Shown here: positions 53,650-62,027 of the stretch, in pieces
How positions within the stretch are numbered: position 1 is the first letter of the stretch
Layout of the letters: each line of letters starts with the position of its first letter
Assembly (NCBI RefSeq): GCF_001514145.1
Contig: NZ_KQ948673.1
Coordinates: 182,607 to 246,606 of the forward strand
Source: Streptomyces canus
GTDB lineage: Bacteria; Actinomycetota; Actinomycetes; Streptomycetales; Streptomycetaceae
Length of the DNA stretch: 64,000 nt
Reading direction: 5' to 3'
Made by a program: the position numbers and the translations under genes
The notes under the pieces: generated by a model
Told to the model about the DNA's origin: nothing
The model's input: the letters and a program-made list of their open reading frames with translations, nothing else
The model's database searches: none

Positions 53650-54638
53650 CGGTCCGGGTGGGGGTGATCGGGGCCGGGGTGATGGGTGCCGATCATGTGC
53701 GGCTGCTGCACGGGTTCGTCTCGTCGGCCGAGGTCGTGGCGGTGGCGGATGTCGACGGGGCGCGGGCGAGGGCCGTCGCGTCCGGCGTGCCGGGGGCGCT
53801 CGTCAGCCCCGACGCGTGGGCGCTGATCGCCGATTCCCGTGTGGACGCCGTCGTGGTCGCCTCGCACGACTCCACCCACGCGGAGCTGACCGTGGCCGCC
53901 GTGCGCGCCGGGAAGCCGGTGCTGTGCGAGAAGCCGCTGGCGCCGACGGTCGCCGAGTGCGTCGAGGTCGTCCGTGAGGACGACAAGGCGGGCGGCGGGC
54001 TCGTGTCGGTGGGGTTCATGCGGCGGTTCGACCCGGCGTACGTCGCTTTGAAGGCCGCGCTGGGAGAGGGCCGGTGCGGTCGGCCCAGGGTGGTGCACTG
54101 TGTGAGCCGCGGTGTGACCTCGGCACCGGGCGCGGTCAGCGAGTTCAGCGTCACCGGGTCGTCGATCCACGAGTTCGACGTCGTGCCGTGGCTGCTGGAC
54201 TCACCCGTCACCGCGGTGTCCTGGCACGCGCCCGAGGGCGAGTCCGCTCCCGGTCTGCGTGACCCCCAGGTGATGCTCCTGCACACCGCCGACGGCACGC
54301 TCACCACCCTCGAGACCTTCCTCAACGCCCGCTACGGGTACGAGGTCCGCTGTGAGATCGCCGGTGAGCGGGGCGCGCTGCGGCTGGCCGATCCCGCGCT
54401 GGTCGTGAGTTCTCTGGAACGGAACCGGTCCACCGGATACCCGGCCGACTGGCGGCCTCGGTTCGCCGAGGCCTACCGGCTGGAGCTGCAGGCGTGGATC
54501 GACGCGGTCGTCGCCGGACGGCCCTCGCCGCTGGCCTCCGCGCGTGCGGGGCTGACCGCGTCCGCGGTCGCCGAGGCGGTGATCGCGTCGATGCGGGACG
54601 GCGGCCGGACCGCGCCCGTGTCCCTGCCGGCCGTGTGA
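53646..54638 (+). CDS. Gfo/Idh/MocA family oxidoreductase (inositol-dehydrogenase-like)
   Basis: A 330-residue paralogue. GVIGAGVMGADHVRLLH, GKPVLCEKPLAPT and GFMRRFDPAYVALK, the latter typical of bacterial myo-inositol 2-dehydrogenases (IolG). SSIHEFDVVPWLLD supplies the catalytic His/Asp region. ATG overlaps the previous stop by 4 bases, so the two are co-translated. Closely resembles the product of the reverse-strand gene at 62028. Confidence 0.9.
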   Translation: MTVRVGVIGAGVMGADHVRLLHGFVSSAEVVAVADVDGARARAVASGVPGALVSPDAWALIADSRVDAVVVASHDSTHAELTVAAVRAGKPVLCEKPLAPTVAECVEVVREDDKAGGGLVSVGFMRRFDPAYVALKAALGEGRCGRPRVVHCVSRGVTSAPGAVSEFSVTGSSIHEFDVVPWLLDSPVTAVSWHAPEGESAPGLRDPQVMLLHTADGTLTTLETFLNARYGYEVRCEIAGERGALRLADPALVVSSLERNRSTGYPADWRPRFAEAYRLELQAWIDAVVAGRPSPLASARAGLTASAVAEAVIASMRDGGRTAPVSLPAV

Positions 54639-54646
54639 GGCGTGCC

Positions 54647-55696
54647 GTGACGACCCTTCCCGCGCCCCGCACCCCCGACCCCATGGCCGCGCCCGCCCTC
54701 GACTGGGGTGTCCTCGGAACCGGTTGGATCGCCGAGCGGTTCATCGGTTCGGTCCAGCGGCACACCCGGCAGCGGTTCACCGCCGTGGCTTCACGAAATG
54801 CCGCTCGGGCCGGTGAGTTCGCCGCACGGCACGGGATCACGCGCGGATACGGCTCGTACGAGGAGCTGGTGGCCGCCGCCGACGTCGATGTCGTGTACGT
54901 CGCCACCGAGCACACCGCCCATCTCGCCTGTGCGCGACTGGCGTTGGAGGCCGGCAAGCACGTCCTGGTCGAGAAGCCGCTCGGCCTGAACGCGGCGCAG
55001 GGGGCGGAGATCGCCGAACTCGCCGCCTCGCGTGGGCTGTTCTGTGCCGAGGCGTTGTGGACGTTCTTTCTGCCGCGCTTCGATGTCGTACGGCAGGTGC
55101 TCGACTCCGGGATGCTCGGCGAGGTGAAGTCCGTACTGGCCGACCTGGGTGAGTACTTCGACCCTGCCGGGGGCCATCGCATCCTCCGTGCCGATCTCAC
55201 CGGTGGGCCACTGCTCGACCTCGGTACCTACCCGCTGTCGCTGGCCACCTGGGTGCTGGGCCCCGCGGAGAACGTGCAGGCTTCGGGACAGGCGCACCCT
55301 GCGGGGGTGAACGGGCAGATCGGTGCCGTCCTGGACGGGCGGGCCGTCGTGCACACCACGCTGTTCAGTGACACTCCGAGCACGGCGGTGATCGCGGGGA
55401 CCGAGGGGACCCTCCAGCTGCCGGGGCCCTTCTACCAGCCCGGGGACGTGGTGTTCGGCCCGGCCGGAGGGGGCCCTTCACTGACGTACACCGAACCTCG
55501 TACGGGCCACGACGGCCTGCACTTCGAGGCCGCCGAGGCAGCCCGCTGCATCCGGGACGGCCTCGTCGGGACACCGCTGCGGCCGCTCTCCGACTCGGTC
55601 GCAGCGCTGCGGGTGATGGACGAGATCAGAAGGCAGTGCGGGATCGTCTTCCCCGGCGAACAGCCGGACCGGACCCGCCGCCGGACAGCGACCTAG
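54647..55696 (+). CDS. Gfo/Idh/MocA family oxidoreductase (dihydrodiol-dehydrogenase-like)
   Basis: A 349-residue paralogue of a different branch. GVLGTGWIAERFIGSV, GKHVLVEKPLGLN, then ALWTFFLPRFDVVRQVLDSG and GGPLLDLGTYPLSLATWVLG resemble 1,5-anhydro-D-fructose reductase/trans-dihydrodiol dehydrogenase-type members. GTG start with GAGG 8 bases upstream, 8 bases after the previous stop; an ATG 12 codons later is possible. The 3' end overlaps the convergent second LacI gene by 4 bases. Confidence 0.88.
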   Translation: MTTLPAPRTPDPMAAPALDWGVLGTGWIAERFIGSVQRHTRQRFTAVASRNAARAGEFAARHGITRGYGSYEELVAAADVDVVYVATEHTAHLACARLALEAGKHVLVEKPLGLNAAQGAEIAELAASRGLFCAEALWTFFLPRFDVVRQVLDSGMLGEVKSVLADLGEYFDPAGGHRILRADLTGGPLLDLGTYPLSLATWVLGPAENVQASGQAHPAGVNGQIGAVLDGRAVVHTTLFSDTPSTAVIAGTEGTLQLPGPFYQPGDVVFGPAGGGPSLTYTEPRTGHDGLHFEAAEAARCIRDGLVGTPLRPLSDSVAALRVMDEIRRQCGIVFPGEQPDRTRRRTAT

Positions 55697-56772
55697 TACG
55701 GCATGTTGTACGGCGTCACCACCTGTATCGCCGAAGGCGTCGTCGGCCCCGCCGGCGGCAGCGCCCCGTGTGCCCGCATCACGATGTGGCACGCCTCCCG
55801 CATGTCCTGCCGCAGATCGTGATGGAGGACCGCCGACAGGCGGTGTTCCCGCAGCAGCCGGTCGTTGTCGTGGTCCAGGTCGTGGGCCACGAACACCGCG
55901 CACTCCCTGCCCAGATCCTCGAAGGCCCTGAGCGTGGCGATGTTGCCGCCGCCGATGGAGTAGACCGCCCTGATCTCCGGATCCCGCTCCAGCGCGGCCC
56001 GGACGAGGTCGTACTGCGTGGCGTCCAGGCCCTGTCCCTCGGCGATCTCCACCACCGCGCGTTCCGGGTGCCGGGTGCGCATCGCGCTGCGGAACCCCAT
56101 CTCGCGCTCCTCCTCGTTGCGGAAGAAACCGCTGCTGAGGCTGGTGAGGACGTTGCCGGGGCGGTCGCCGAGCCACTGGCCCATGAGGTAGGCGGCGGTC
56201 GCTCCCGCCGCCCGGTTGTCGATGCCCACGTAGGCGAGACGAGCCGTGGAGGGCAGGTCGGTGACCAGGGTGACCACGGGGATGCCCGCCTCCGCGAGCC
56301 GGCCGACGGCTGCCGTGATCTCGGGGACGTCGGGCGCCTTGAGGATCACGCCCTGGGAGCCCCGGCGGGCTATCCGGTCGAGGGTCTTCGTCAGCTCCGC
56401 GCCGGGGCCCGTCTCGCGGAAGTGGAAACGGGAGCGCAGGACGGCGGGATGCAGCGCGGGCAGCTCGGCCTCCAGGGCCGCGCGGACGGCCGTGGAAAAG
56501 CGCTCCGGCGTCTGCATCACTATGTCGATCATGAACGTGCGGCCGACCAGCCGGACCTGGGTGCGCTGCCGGTCCAGATCCGTGATCGCCTGGTGGACCT
56601 CGCGGGCGGTGTTCTCCCGCACCCCTCCCCTGCCGTTCAGGACCCGGTCGACGGTGGCCTCGCTCAGCCCCGCCTGACGTGCGATTTCCCGGATCGGGTA
56701 CGGGTGACCCACGCGTCTGCTCCTTGAGGGGTTTTTGATGGCTGCCTGCTGGTTGTTCGACGCCTTTGTCAT
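55693..56772 (-). CDS. LacI family transcriptional regulator, second
   Basis: A 359-residue LacI regulator with a 20-residue N-terminal extension before the HTH (YPIREIARQAGLSEATVDRV, then LNGRGGVRENTAREV). The sensor domain is a periplasmic-binding fold (AVYSIGGGNIATLRAFEDLG, VFVAHDLDHDN). Divergent from the dioxygenase/SDR/dehydrogenase operon; a perfect palindrome overlaps its own start codon, so autoregulation is likely. Confidence 0.9.
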   Translation of the reverse strand: MTKASNNQQAAIKNPSRSRRVGHPYPIREIARQAGLSEATVDRVLNGRGGVRENTAREVHQAITDLDRQRTQVRLVGRTFMIDIVMQTPERFSTAVRAALEAELPALHPAVLRSRFHFRETGPGAELTKTLDRIARRGSQGVILKAPDVPEITAAVGRLAEAGIPVVTLVTDLPSTARLAYVGIDNRAAGATAAYLMGQWLGDRPGNVLTSLSSGFFRNEEEREMGFRSAMRTRHPERAVVEIAEGQGLDATQYDLVRAALERDPEIRAVYSIGGGNIATLRAFEDLGRECAVFVAHDLDHDNDRLLREHRLSAVLHHDLRQDMREACHIVMRAHGALPPAGPTTPSAIQVVTPYNMPY

Positions 56773-56777
56773 GACAA
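56766..56777. promoter_or_regulatory. palindromic operator overlapping the LacI start
   Basis: TTGTCATGACAA, a perfect 12-bp palindrome, contains the LacI ATG (reverse strand) and lies 43 bases before the divergent dioxygenase start. A half-site ATGACA follows 3 bases later. Confidence 0.75.
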
Positions 56778-56819
56778 GAATGACAGCGCTGAGTCGCCCC
56801 TGTCACCGAGAGGACGCCG

Positions 56820-57986
56820 ATGTCCTTCACCGCCGTACACCGCCGCGCCTGGCTGTCCGAGCAGGACTGCGACCTCGACTCGTTCCGCGCGCTCGTCGAG
56901 CGGACGGCCGACCCCGCCGACTACCCGCACGCCACCGCCGTGGAGCGGAACGTCCTGCTGTACGACGCCGAGCGCGTCCGCGGCGCCAAGGACCGCAGGG
57001 AGCTGCAGGAGGAGCTGGTGCGGGCCCTGACCGACGGCCCCGGGGTCGTGGTCTTCCAGGGGGCGTTCCCCGATCACTCGGTGGTCGACCGGTTCACCGA
57101 GGTCTTCGACTCGCTGATCCGCGAGCAGTACGCGGCGGGCACGACCGCGGGCGACCACTTCGCGAAGCCCGGTGCCAACGAGCGGGTGTGGAACGCGCTG
57201 GAGAAGGCGGCCCTGTACGACCCCTCGGCATTCGCCGACTACTACGCCAACCCGGTCCTCGCCCTGGTGTCCGAGGCCTGGCTCGGCCCCGGTTACCAGG
57301 TCACCTCGCAGGTCAACGTGGTCAACCCGGGCGGCCTCGCACAGACCGCGCACCGCGACTACCACCTCGGCTTCCTCTCCGACGAGGTCGCCGCGGCCTA
57401 TCCGGCGCATGTGCACCGTCTGTCTCCCGTGCTCACGCTCCAGGGCGCGGTCGCGCACTGTGACATGCCGGTGGAGTCGGGGCCGACGCTGTACCTGCCG
57501 TTCTCACAGATGTTCGAGCCCGGGTATCTGGCATGGCGGCGGCCGGAGTTCCAGGCGTACTTCAAGGAACACCACGTCCAGCTGCCGCTCGCGAAGGGCG
57601 ACGCCGTCTTCTTCAACCCGGCGTTGTTCCACGCGGCCGGGACCAACCGCACCACCGACGTGCGGCGCATGGCCAATCTCCTGCAGGTGTCCTCGGCCTT
57701 CGGGCGTGCCATGGAGACCGTGGACCGGGAGGCGGTGTCGAACGCCGTCTACCCGGCGCTGCTGCGCCGCAGGACGGACGGCGCCGACGCACAGTGGCTG
57801 GACAACGTGATCGCCGCGAGCGCCGAGGGCTACCCCTTCCCGACCAATCTCGACAGCGACCCTCCGGTCGACGGCCTCGCCCCGCCCTCCCAGGCGGACC
57901 TCGTACGACGGGCGCTCGCCGAGGGCTGGACCCCACGGACCCTCAGGGACGAGCTGCGCGCGGGCGCCGATCGGCGTACGAGCTGA
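56820..57986 (+). CDS. phytanoyl-CoA dioxygenase-like Fe(II)/2-oxoglutarate oxygenase
   Basis: A 388-residue PhyH-family enzyme. The HxD part of the iron site is in TAHRDYHLGF, the distal His in FFNPALFHAAGTNRTTDVRR, with the Arg that binds 2-oxoglutarate following (RTTDVRRM or downstream). It probably hydroxylates a small non-aromatic substrate; within this operon a sugar or cyclitol-derived compound is inferred. First gene of the operon divergent from the second LacI gene; two short AT-poor bases separate it from the operator. Confidence 0.88.
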   Translation: MSFTAVHRRAWLSEQDCDLDSFRALVERTADPADYPHATAVERNVLLYDAERVRGAKDRRELQEELVRALTDGPGVVVFQGAFPDHSVVDRFTEVFDSLIREQYAAGTTAGDHFAKPGANERVWNALEKAALYDPSAFADYYANPVLALVSEAWLGPGYQVTSQVNVVNPGGLAQTAHRDYHLGFLSDEVAAAYPAHVHRLSPVLTLQGAVAHCDMPVESGPTLYLPFSQMFEPGYLAWRRPEFQAYFKEHHVQLPLAKGDAVFFNPALFHAAGTNRTTDVRRMANLLQVSSAFGRAMETVDREAVSNAVYPALLRRRTDGADAQWLDNVIAASAEGYPFPTNLDSDPPVDGLAPPSQADLVRRALAEGWTPRTLRDELRAGADRRTS

Positions 57987-58023
57987 ATCAGCGCCGCACA
58001 AGCTGAAAGGTACTGGCACATTC

Positions 58024-58800
58024 ATGGGACTTCTCGACGACAAGGTCGTCCTCGTCAACGGCGGCAGCCAGGGCGTCGGTGCCGCCATCGCCCGGGCCGC
58101 CGTCCGCGAAGGCGCGGTCGTGGCCGTGACCGGCCGCCGCCCCGAGCCCGGTGCGGCGCTGGTGGCGGAGCTGGAGGCGGCCGGCGGCAAGGCACTGTTC
58201 GTCCGCGCCGACCTCGCCGACGCCGAGCAGGCCAAGGCGTCCGTCGCCCGGGTCGTGGAGGCGTACGGCCGTGTCGACTGCCTGGTGAACTCCGCCGGGC
58301 TCACCTCCCGGGGCACGCTCCTCGACACCACGCCCGAGCTGTTCGACCAGCACATCGCGATCAACCTCAAGGCGCCCTTCTTCGCCATGCAGGCGGCGGT
58401 GGCGGACATGGTCGGCCGCAAGGCGCCCGGCACGGTCGTCAACATCATCACGTCCTCGGCGCACGGCGGGCAGCCGTTCCTCGCGCCCTACGTCGCCGCG
58501 AAGGCGGGCCTGATCGGCCTCACCCGTAACGCCGCGCACGCCCACCGCTGGGACCGGGTCCGGATCAACGGTCTCAACATCGGGTGGACGGCGACCGAGG
58601 GCGAGGACGCCACCCAGAAGACCTTCCACGGCGCCGGCGACGACTGGCGTGAGGAGGCCGCCGCCAAGCTCCCGATGGGCAAGCTCGGCCAGCCCGACGA
58701 GATCGCCGACTTCGTGGTCCTCCTGCTGTCCGACCGGTCGGGCGTGGTGACCGGTTCGGTGATCGACTGGGACCAGAACGTCCTCGGCGGCCTCGACTGA
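58024..58800 (+). CDS. SDR family oxidoreductase
   Basis: A 258-residue classical SDR. Cofactor motif NGGSQGVGAAIARAAV (TGxxxGxG type), NSAG turn in LVNSAGLTSRG, and the catalytic Ser-Tyr-Lys in ITSSAHGGQPFLAPYVAAKAG. The C-terminus has KLGQPDEIADFVVLLLSD, as in 3-ketoacyl/sugar dehydrogenases. It follows the dioxygenase by 37 bases and would oxidise the hydroxylated product. Ribosome site is weak. Confidence 0.9.
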   Translation: MGLLDDKVVLVNGGSQGVGAAIARAAVREGAVVAVTGRRPEPGAALVAELEAAGGKALFVRADLADAEQAKASVARVVEAYGRVDCLVNSAGLTSRGTLLDTTPELFDQHIAINLKAPFFAMQAAVADMVGRKAPGTVVNIITSSAHGGQPFLAPYVAAKAGLIGLTRNAAHAHRWDRVRINGLNIGWTATEGEDATQKTFHGAGDDWREEAAAKLPMGKLGQPDEIADFVVLLLSDRSGVVTGSVIDWDQNVLGGLD

Positions 58801-58860
58801 CCGCTTCGCCCACGTGAGAAACACCGCTCGCAAGAAAAACCCTCAAGGAGCTGCACCCTC

Positions 58861-59865
58861 ATGCGCATCGGAATCCTCGGCCTCGGCCGCATCGGCGCCT
58901 TCCACGCCGAGACCCTCTCCGGACTCGACGCCGTCGAGTCACTCGTGCTCACCGACCCCTTCGCGGAGGCCGCCAAGTCCGCCGCGGAGCGGTTCGGCGG
59001 CGAGGTCGTGGACTCGCCCGAGGCCCTGCTGGCCGCCGGCGTGGACGGCATCGTGGTCGCGGCGGCGACGGACGCCCACCCCAAGCTGATCCTGGCCGGA
59101 GTGGAGGCCGGCATCCCCGTCTTCTGCGAGAAGCCCGTCGCCAAGCACATGAGCGAGGGCGTCGAGGTCCTCAGGGCCGTCGAGGGCAGCGACGTGCCGA
59201 TCCAGATCGGCTACAACCGCCGCTTCGACACCGGTTTCGTCAACGCCCGGGCCGCCGTGCAGAGCGGCGAGCTGGGCAAGCTGCACACCGTGCGCTCGAC
59301 CACGCTGGACCCGGCCCCGCCGCCGGCCGCGTACGTCGCCGCCTCCGGTGGCATCTTCCGGGACTGCTCGGTGCACGACTTCGACATCATCCGCTGGGTG
59401 ACCGGCCGCGAGGTTGTCGAGGTGTACGCCGTCGGCGGCAACCGGGGCGCCGAGTACATCAAGGAGGCGGGCGACGCCGACACCACCGGCGCGATCCTCA
59501 CCCTCGACGACGGCACGATCGCGGTGGTCTCCAACTCCCGTCACAACGCCCGTGGTTACGACGTCCGCATGGAGATCCACGGCTTCACGGACTCCATCGC
59601 GGTCGGTCTGGAGGACAAGCTCCCGCTGCGCTCGGTCGAGCCCGGCGTGACCTTCCCGGCGGGCACCCCGCACGACTTCTTCATGGACCGCTTCACGGCC
59701 GCCTACCGCGCCGAACTCACCGCGTTCACCGAGGTCGTGGCCGGCACCCGGCCCTCGCCGTGCACGATCTCGGACGCCCTGGAGGCGGGCTGGATCGCCG
59801 AGGCGTGCACGTTGTCGCTGCACGAGCACCGCCCGGTGACGATCGCCGAGGTCCGCTCCGCTTGA
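58861..59865 (+). CDS. inositol 2-dehydrogenase-like Gfo/Idh/MocA oxidoreductase
   Basis: A 334-residue protein of the IolG/IdhA type: GILGLGRIGAFHAETLSG, VFCEKPVAKHMSEGV, IQIGYNRRFDTGFVNARAAV and SGGIFRDCSVHDFDIIRW with the catalytic His/Asp pair. This is the clearest myo-inositol dehydrogenase candidate in the window. AAGGAG lies 12 bases upstream of the ATG. It is third in the operon after the dioxygenase and SDR genes. Confidence 0.9.
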   Translation: MRIGILGLGRIGAFHAETLSGLDAVESLVLTDPFAEAAKSAAERFGGEVVDSPEALLAAGVDGIVVAAATDAHPKLILAGVEAGIPVFCEKPVAKHMSEGVEVLRAVEGSDVPIQIGYNRRFDTGFVNARAAVQSGELGKLHTVRSTTLDPAPPPAAYVAASGGIFRDCSVHDFDIIRWVTGREVVEVYAVGGNRGAEYIKEAGDADTTGAILTLDDGTIAVVSNSRHNARGYDVRMEIHGFTDSIAVGLEDKLPLRSVEPGVTFPAGTPHDFFMDRFTAAYRAELTAFTEVVAGTRPSPCTISDALEAGWIAEACTLSLHEHRPVTIAEVRSA

Positions 59866-59964
59866 GTCGTCTCCTGCGTCCCGGGTGCCCAGGGCCCCGG
59901 GGCGCAGGCGCACACTGATCCGGCAGGAGCCCCGTCCTGCCGCCATCGAGGAGGAACCGCGGAC

Positions 59965-61005
59965 ATGAGCGAACCGCTGCGCATCGGAGTACTGGGAGCC
60001 GCGCGGATCAGCGGGGCCTCACTGATCGGCCCGGCCCGGGCGACCGGTCACCGTGTCGTCGCGGTGGCCGCGCGGGACCGGTCCCGCGCCGAGGCCTACG
60101 CGGCCGAGCACGGGGTGGAGCGGGTGGCGGGGTCGTACGCCGAGCTGATCGCAGACCCCGAGGTCGAGGTCGTCTACAACCCGCTCGCCAACGGTCTGCA
60201 CGGCCCGTGGAACCTCGCGGCGCTCGCCGCGGGCAAGCACGTACTGAGCGAGAAGCCGTCGGCGAGCAACGCCGAGGAGGCCGCGGAAGTGCGGGAGGCG
60301 GCCGCGAAGGCCGGCACGGTCTTCATGGAGGCCTTCCACTACCTCTTCCACCCGGTCACCCGGCGGCTCCACGAAGTCCTCGCGAGCGGTGAGATCGGCG
60401 AGCTGCGGCACGTCGAGGCCATGGTCGCGATCCAGGCGCCGCCGGACACCGACCCGCGCTGGTCGCTGCCGCTGGCCGGCGGCGCGGTGATGGACCTCGG
60501 CTGCTACAGCCTGCACGCGCTGCGCATGCTGGCCCCGTGGGCGGGCGGTGCACCGCGGCTGGTCTCCGCGCGGGGAGGCGAGCGAAGCGAGATGGGGGTC
60601 CCCCCGGACGGAGTCCGGGGGAGGGCGGGGGCGCCCGGCGTCGACGAGTGGCTCGACGCCGACCTGGCCTTCCCCGGCGGCGCTACCGGGTCGGCACGCT
60701 GCCACATGGCGTACGACGGGCTGGAGATGAGCTGCCGGATCATCGGTTCGCGGGGCGAGGTCCTCGCGCCGAACTTCGTGCTGCCGCACCGGGACGACCG
60801 GGTCGTGGTGCGCACCGGAGACGGCGAGCGCACCGAGCGGCTCGGCACGCGGTCGTCGTACACCTACCAGCTGGAGGCGTTCGCGGACCGGGTGCGCGGG
60901 GGTGCCCCGCTGCCGCTGGACGCGGACGACGCGGTGACCACGATGACGCTGATCGACGCCGCCTACCGGGCGGCCGGGTTCGAGCCGCGGCCGCGCGTGT
61001 CCTAG
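59965..61005 (+). CDS. Gfo/Idh/MocA oxidoreductase carrying an in-frame repeat insertion
   Basis: A 346-residue protein. GVLGAARISGASLIGPAR, GKHVLSEKPSASN and VFMEAFHYLFHPVTRRLHEV place it with dihydrodiol-type dehydrogenases; GGAVMDLGCYSLHALRML is the substrate-binding segment. Around residues 204-222 the sequence ARGGERSEMGVPPDGVRGRA corresponds to a GC-rich hairpin repeat that does not look like protein-coding sequence and lengthens a loop. GGAGGA lies 9 bases upstream of the ATG. The stop overlaps the convergent TPR-like gene by 4 bases. Confidence 0.88.
   Translation: MSEPLRIGVLGAARISGASLIGPARATGHRVVAVAARDRSRAEAYAAEHGVERVAGSYAELIADPEVEVVYNPLANGLHGPWNLAALAAGKHVLSEKPSASNAEEAAEVREAAAKAGTVFMEAFHYLFHPVTRRLHEVLASGEIGELRHVEAMVAIQAPPDTDPRWSLPLAGGAVMDLGCYSLHALRMLAPWAGGAPRLVSARGGERSEMGVPPDGVRGRAGAPGVDEWLDADLAFPGGATGSARCHMAYDGLEMSCRIIGSRGEVLAPNFVLPHRDDRVVVRTGDGERTERLGTRSSYTYQLEAFADRVRGGAPLPLDADDAVTTMTLIDAAYRAAGFEPRPRVS
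60574..60630. repeat. dispersed hairpin repeat inserted in a coding gene
   Basis: A GAGCGAAGCGAG-type lead followed by GGGGGT and a perfect 9-bp stem (CCCCCGGAC/GTCCGGGGG, 60601-60621) with a 3-base loop, the pattern of a common Streptomyces intergenic element. Here it is in frame within a dehydrogenase gene. Confidence 0.7.
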
Positions 61006-61895
61006 CTGTCGCGCAGCTCGGCCAGGCAGTCCAGTGCCGAGGTCAACTCACCCGCGCCGTGCGGCTTGCGGGCCTCGGCCACCGCCGCCACGGCACAGGC
61101 GCGGGCCTCGGCCGGGTCCCCGGTGGCGGTGTGGCAGCGGGCGAGATCGATCAGGAGCCGTACCCGCAACGGCAGAACGATCTCGGGGACGGACCATGCG
61201 AGGGGCCCCCGCAGCGCCTCCCGGGCCTCGGGGCCCACGCCCAGCGCGTCCCCGTACCGCCCCAACACCCTCAGCACACCGACCAGTTCGGCGAGCGCCT
61301 GCGGACGCACCAGCTCGACGTGCGCCAGCTCCCGGAGCGACATGGCGGCGAGGAGCGCAGCACACTCCTCGTAGACGGCCACCGACTCCTCGCTGCGGCC
61401 GACCGCGGCGAGCAGCATCCCGTACGTCCGCAGCGCGCCGGGCAGGCTGCCGAGCACCCGGTCCCTGCGGTCGGGGGCGGACAGGCGGCGGTACGCCTCC
61501 ACGCACGCCTGTGCCACCGACACGGCCTCCTCGGCCCGGCCCACGCCCGCGAGCGCCTGCGCCCGCACGTCCCCCGCGAAGGCGGTCAGCGCCCACGACG
61601 CCTCGGGTACGGCGATCGCTGCCGTGCACGCCTCCTCGTACCGGCCGGACAGCAGCAACGCGTGGGCGCGCAGCGCCAGGGCCCGGCTCAGCCCCTCCGC
61701 GTCGGCCGTCGAGCGGTAGACCTCGACCGCCTCCTCGGCCCAGGCCAGCCGTCGCGCGGGCGACGGCGGAGGCAGCCCCGCCCAGGAAGGCGTGACGCAT
61801 GACGACAGCGCGGCCCCCAGCAGCGGTCCGCCCTTCTCCGGCGCCCATTTGGCCGCCGCGCGCGGCAACGGCAGCAATATCCGTACGAGTCCCAT
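61002..61895 (-). CDS. TPR-like helical repeat protein, unknown function
   Basis: A 297-residue Ala/Leu-rich protein made of helical pairs resembling tetratricopeptide repeats (WAEEAVEVYRSTADAEGLS, ALRAHALLLSGRYEEACTAA, RTYGMLLAAVGRSEESVAVY, LVGVLRVLGRYGDALGVG). It begins with a short amphipathic MGLVRILLPLPRAAAKW. No catalytic motif is visible. It starts 132 bases from the next reverse-strand gene's stop and is probably a single gene. GAGGGGG lies upstream of the ATG. Confidence 0.75.
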   Translation of the reverse strand: MGLVRILLPLPRAAAKWAPEKGGPLLGAALSSCVTPSWAGLPPPSPARRLAWAEEAVEVYRSTADAEGLSRALALRAHALLLSGRYEEACTAAIAVPEASWALTAFAGDVRAQALAGVGRAEEAVSVAQACVEAYRRLSAPDRRDRVLGSLPGALRTYGMLLAAVGRSEESVAVYEECAALLAAMSLRELAHVELVRPQALAELVGVLRVLGRYGDALGVGPEAREALRGPLAWSVPEIVLPLRVRLLIDLARCHTATGDPAEARACAVAAVAEARKPHGAGELTSALDCLAELRDS

Positions 61896-62027
61896 ACGCA
61901 CCCCCTCGCCGCCCCGCCGAGGACAGCCGCGCCATGGTGGCACAGGGGGGCACGCCGATGCCGCTGTTCACCGAGTACGTAGCGAGCACGGGGGAACTTT
62001 GCCGAACTCCGCCTGTACGGAGCGAAG

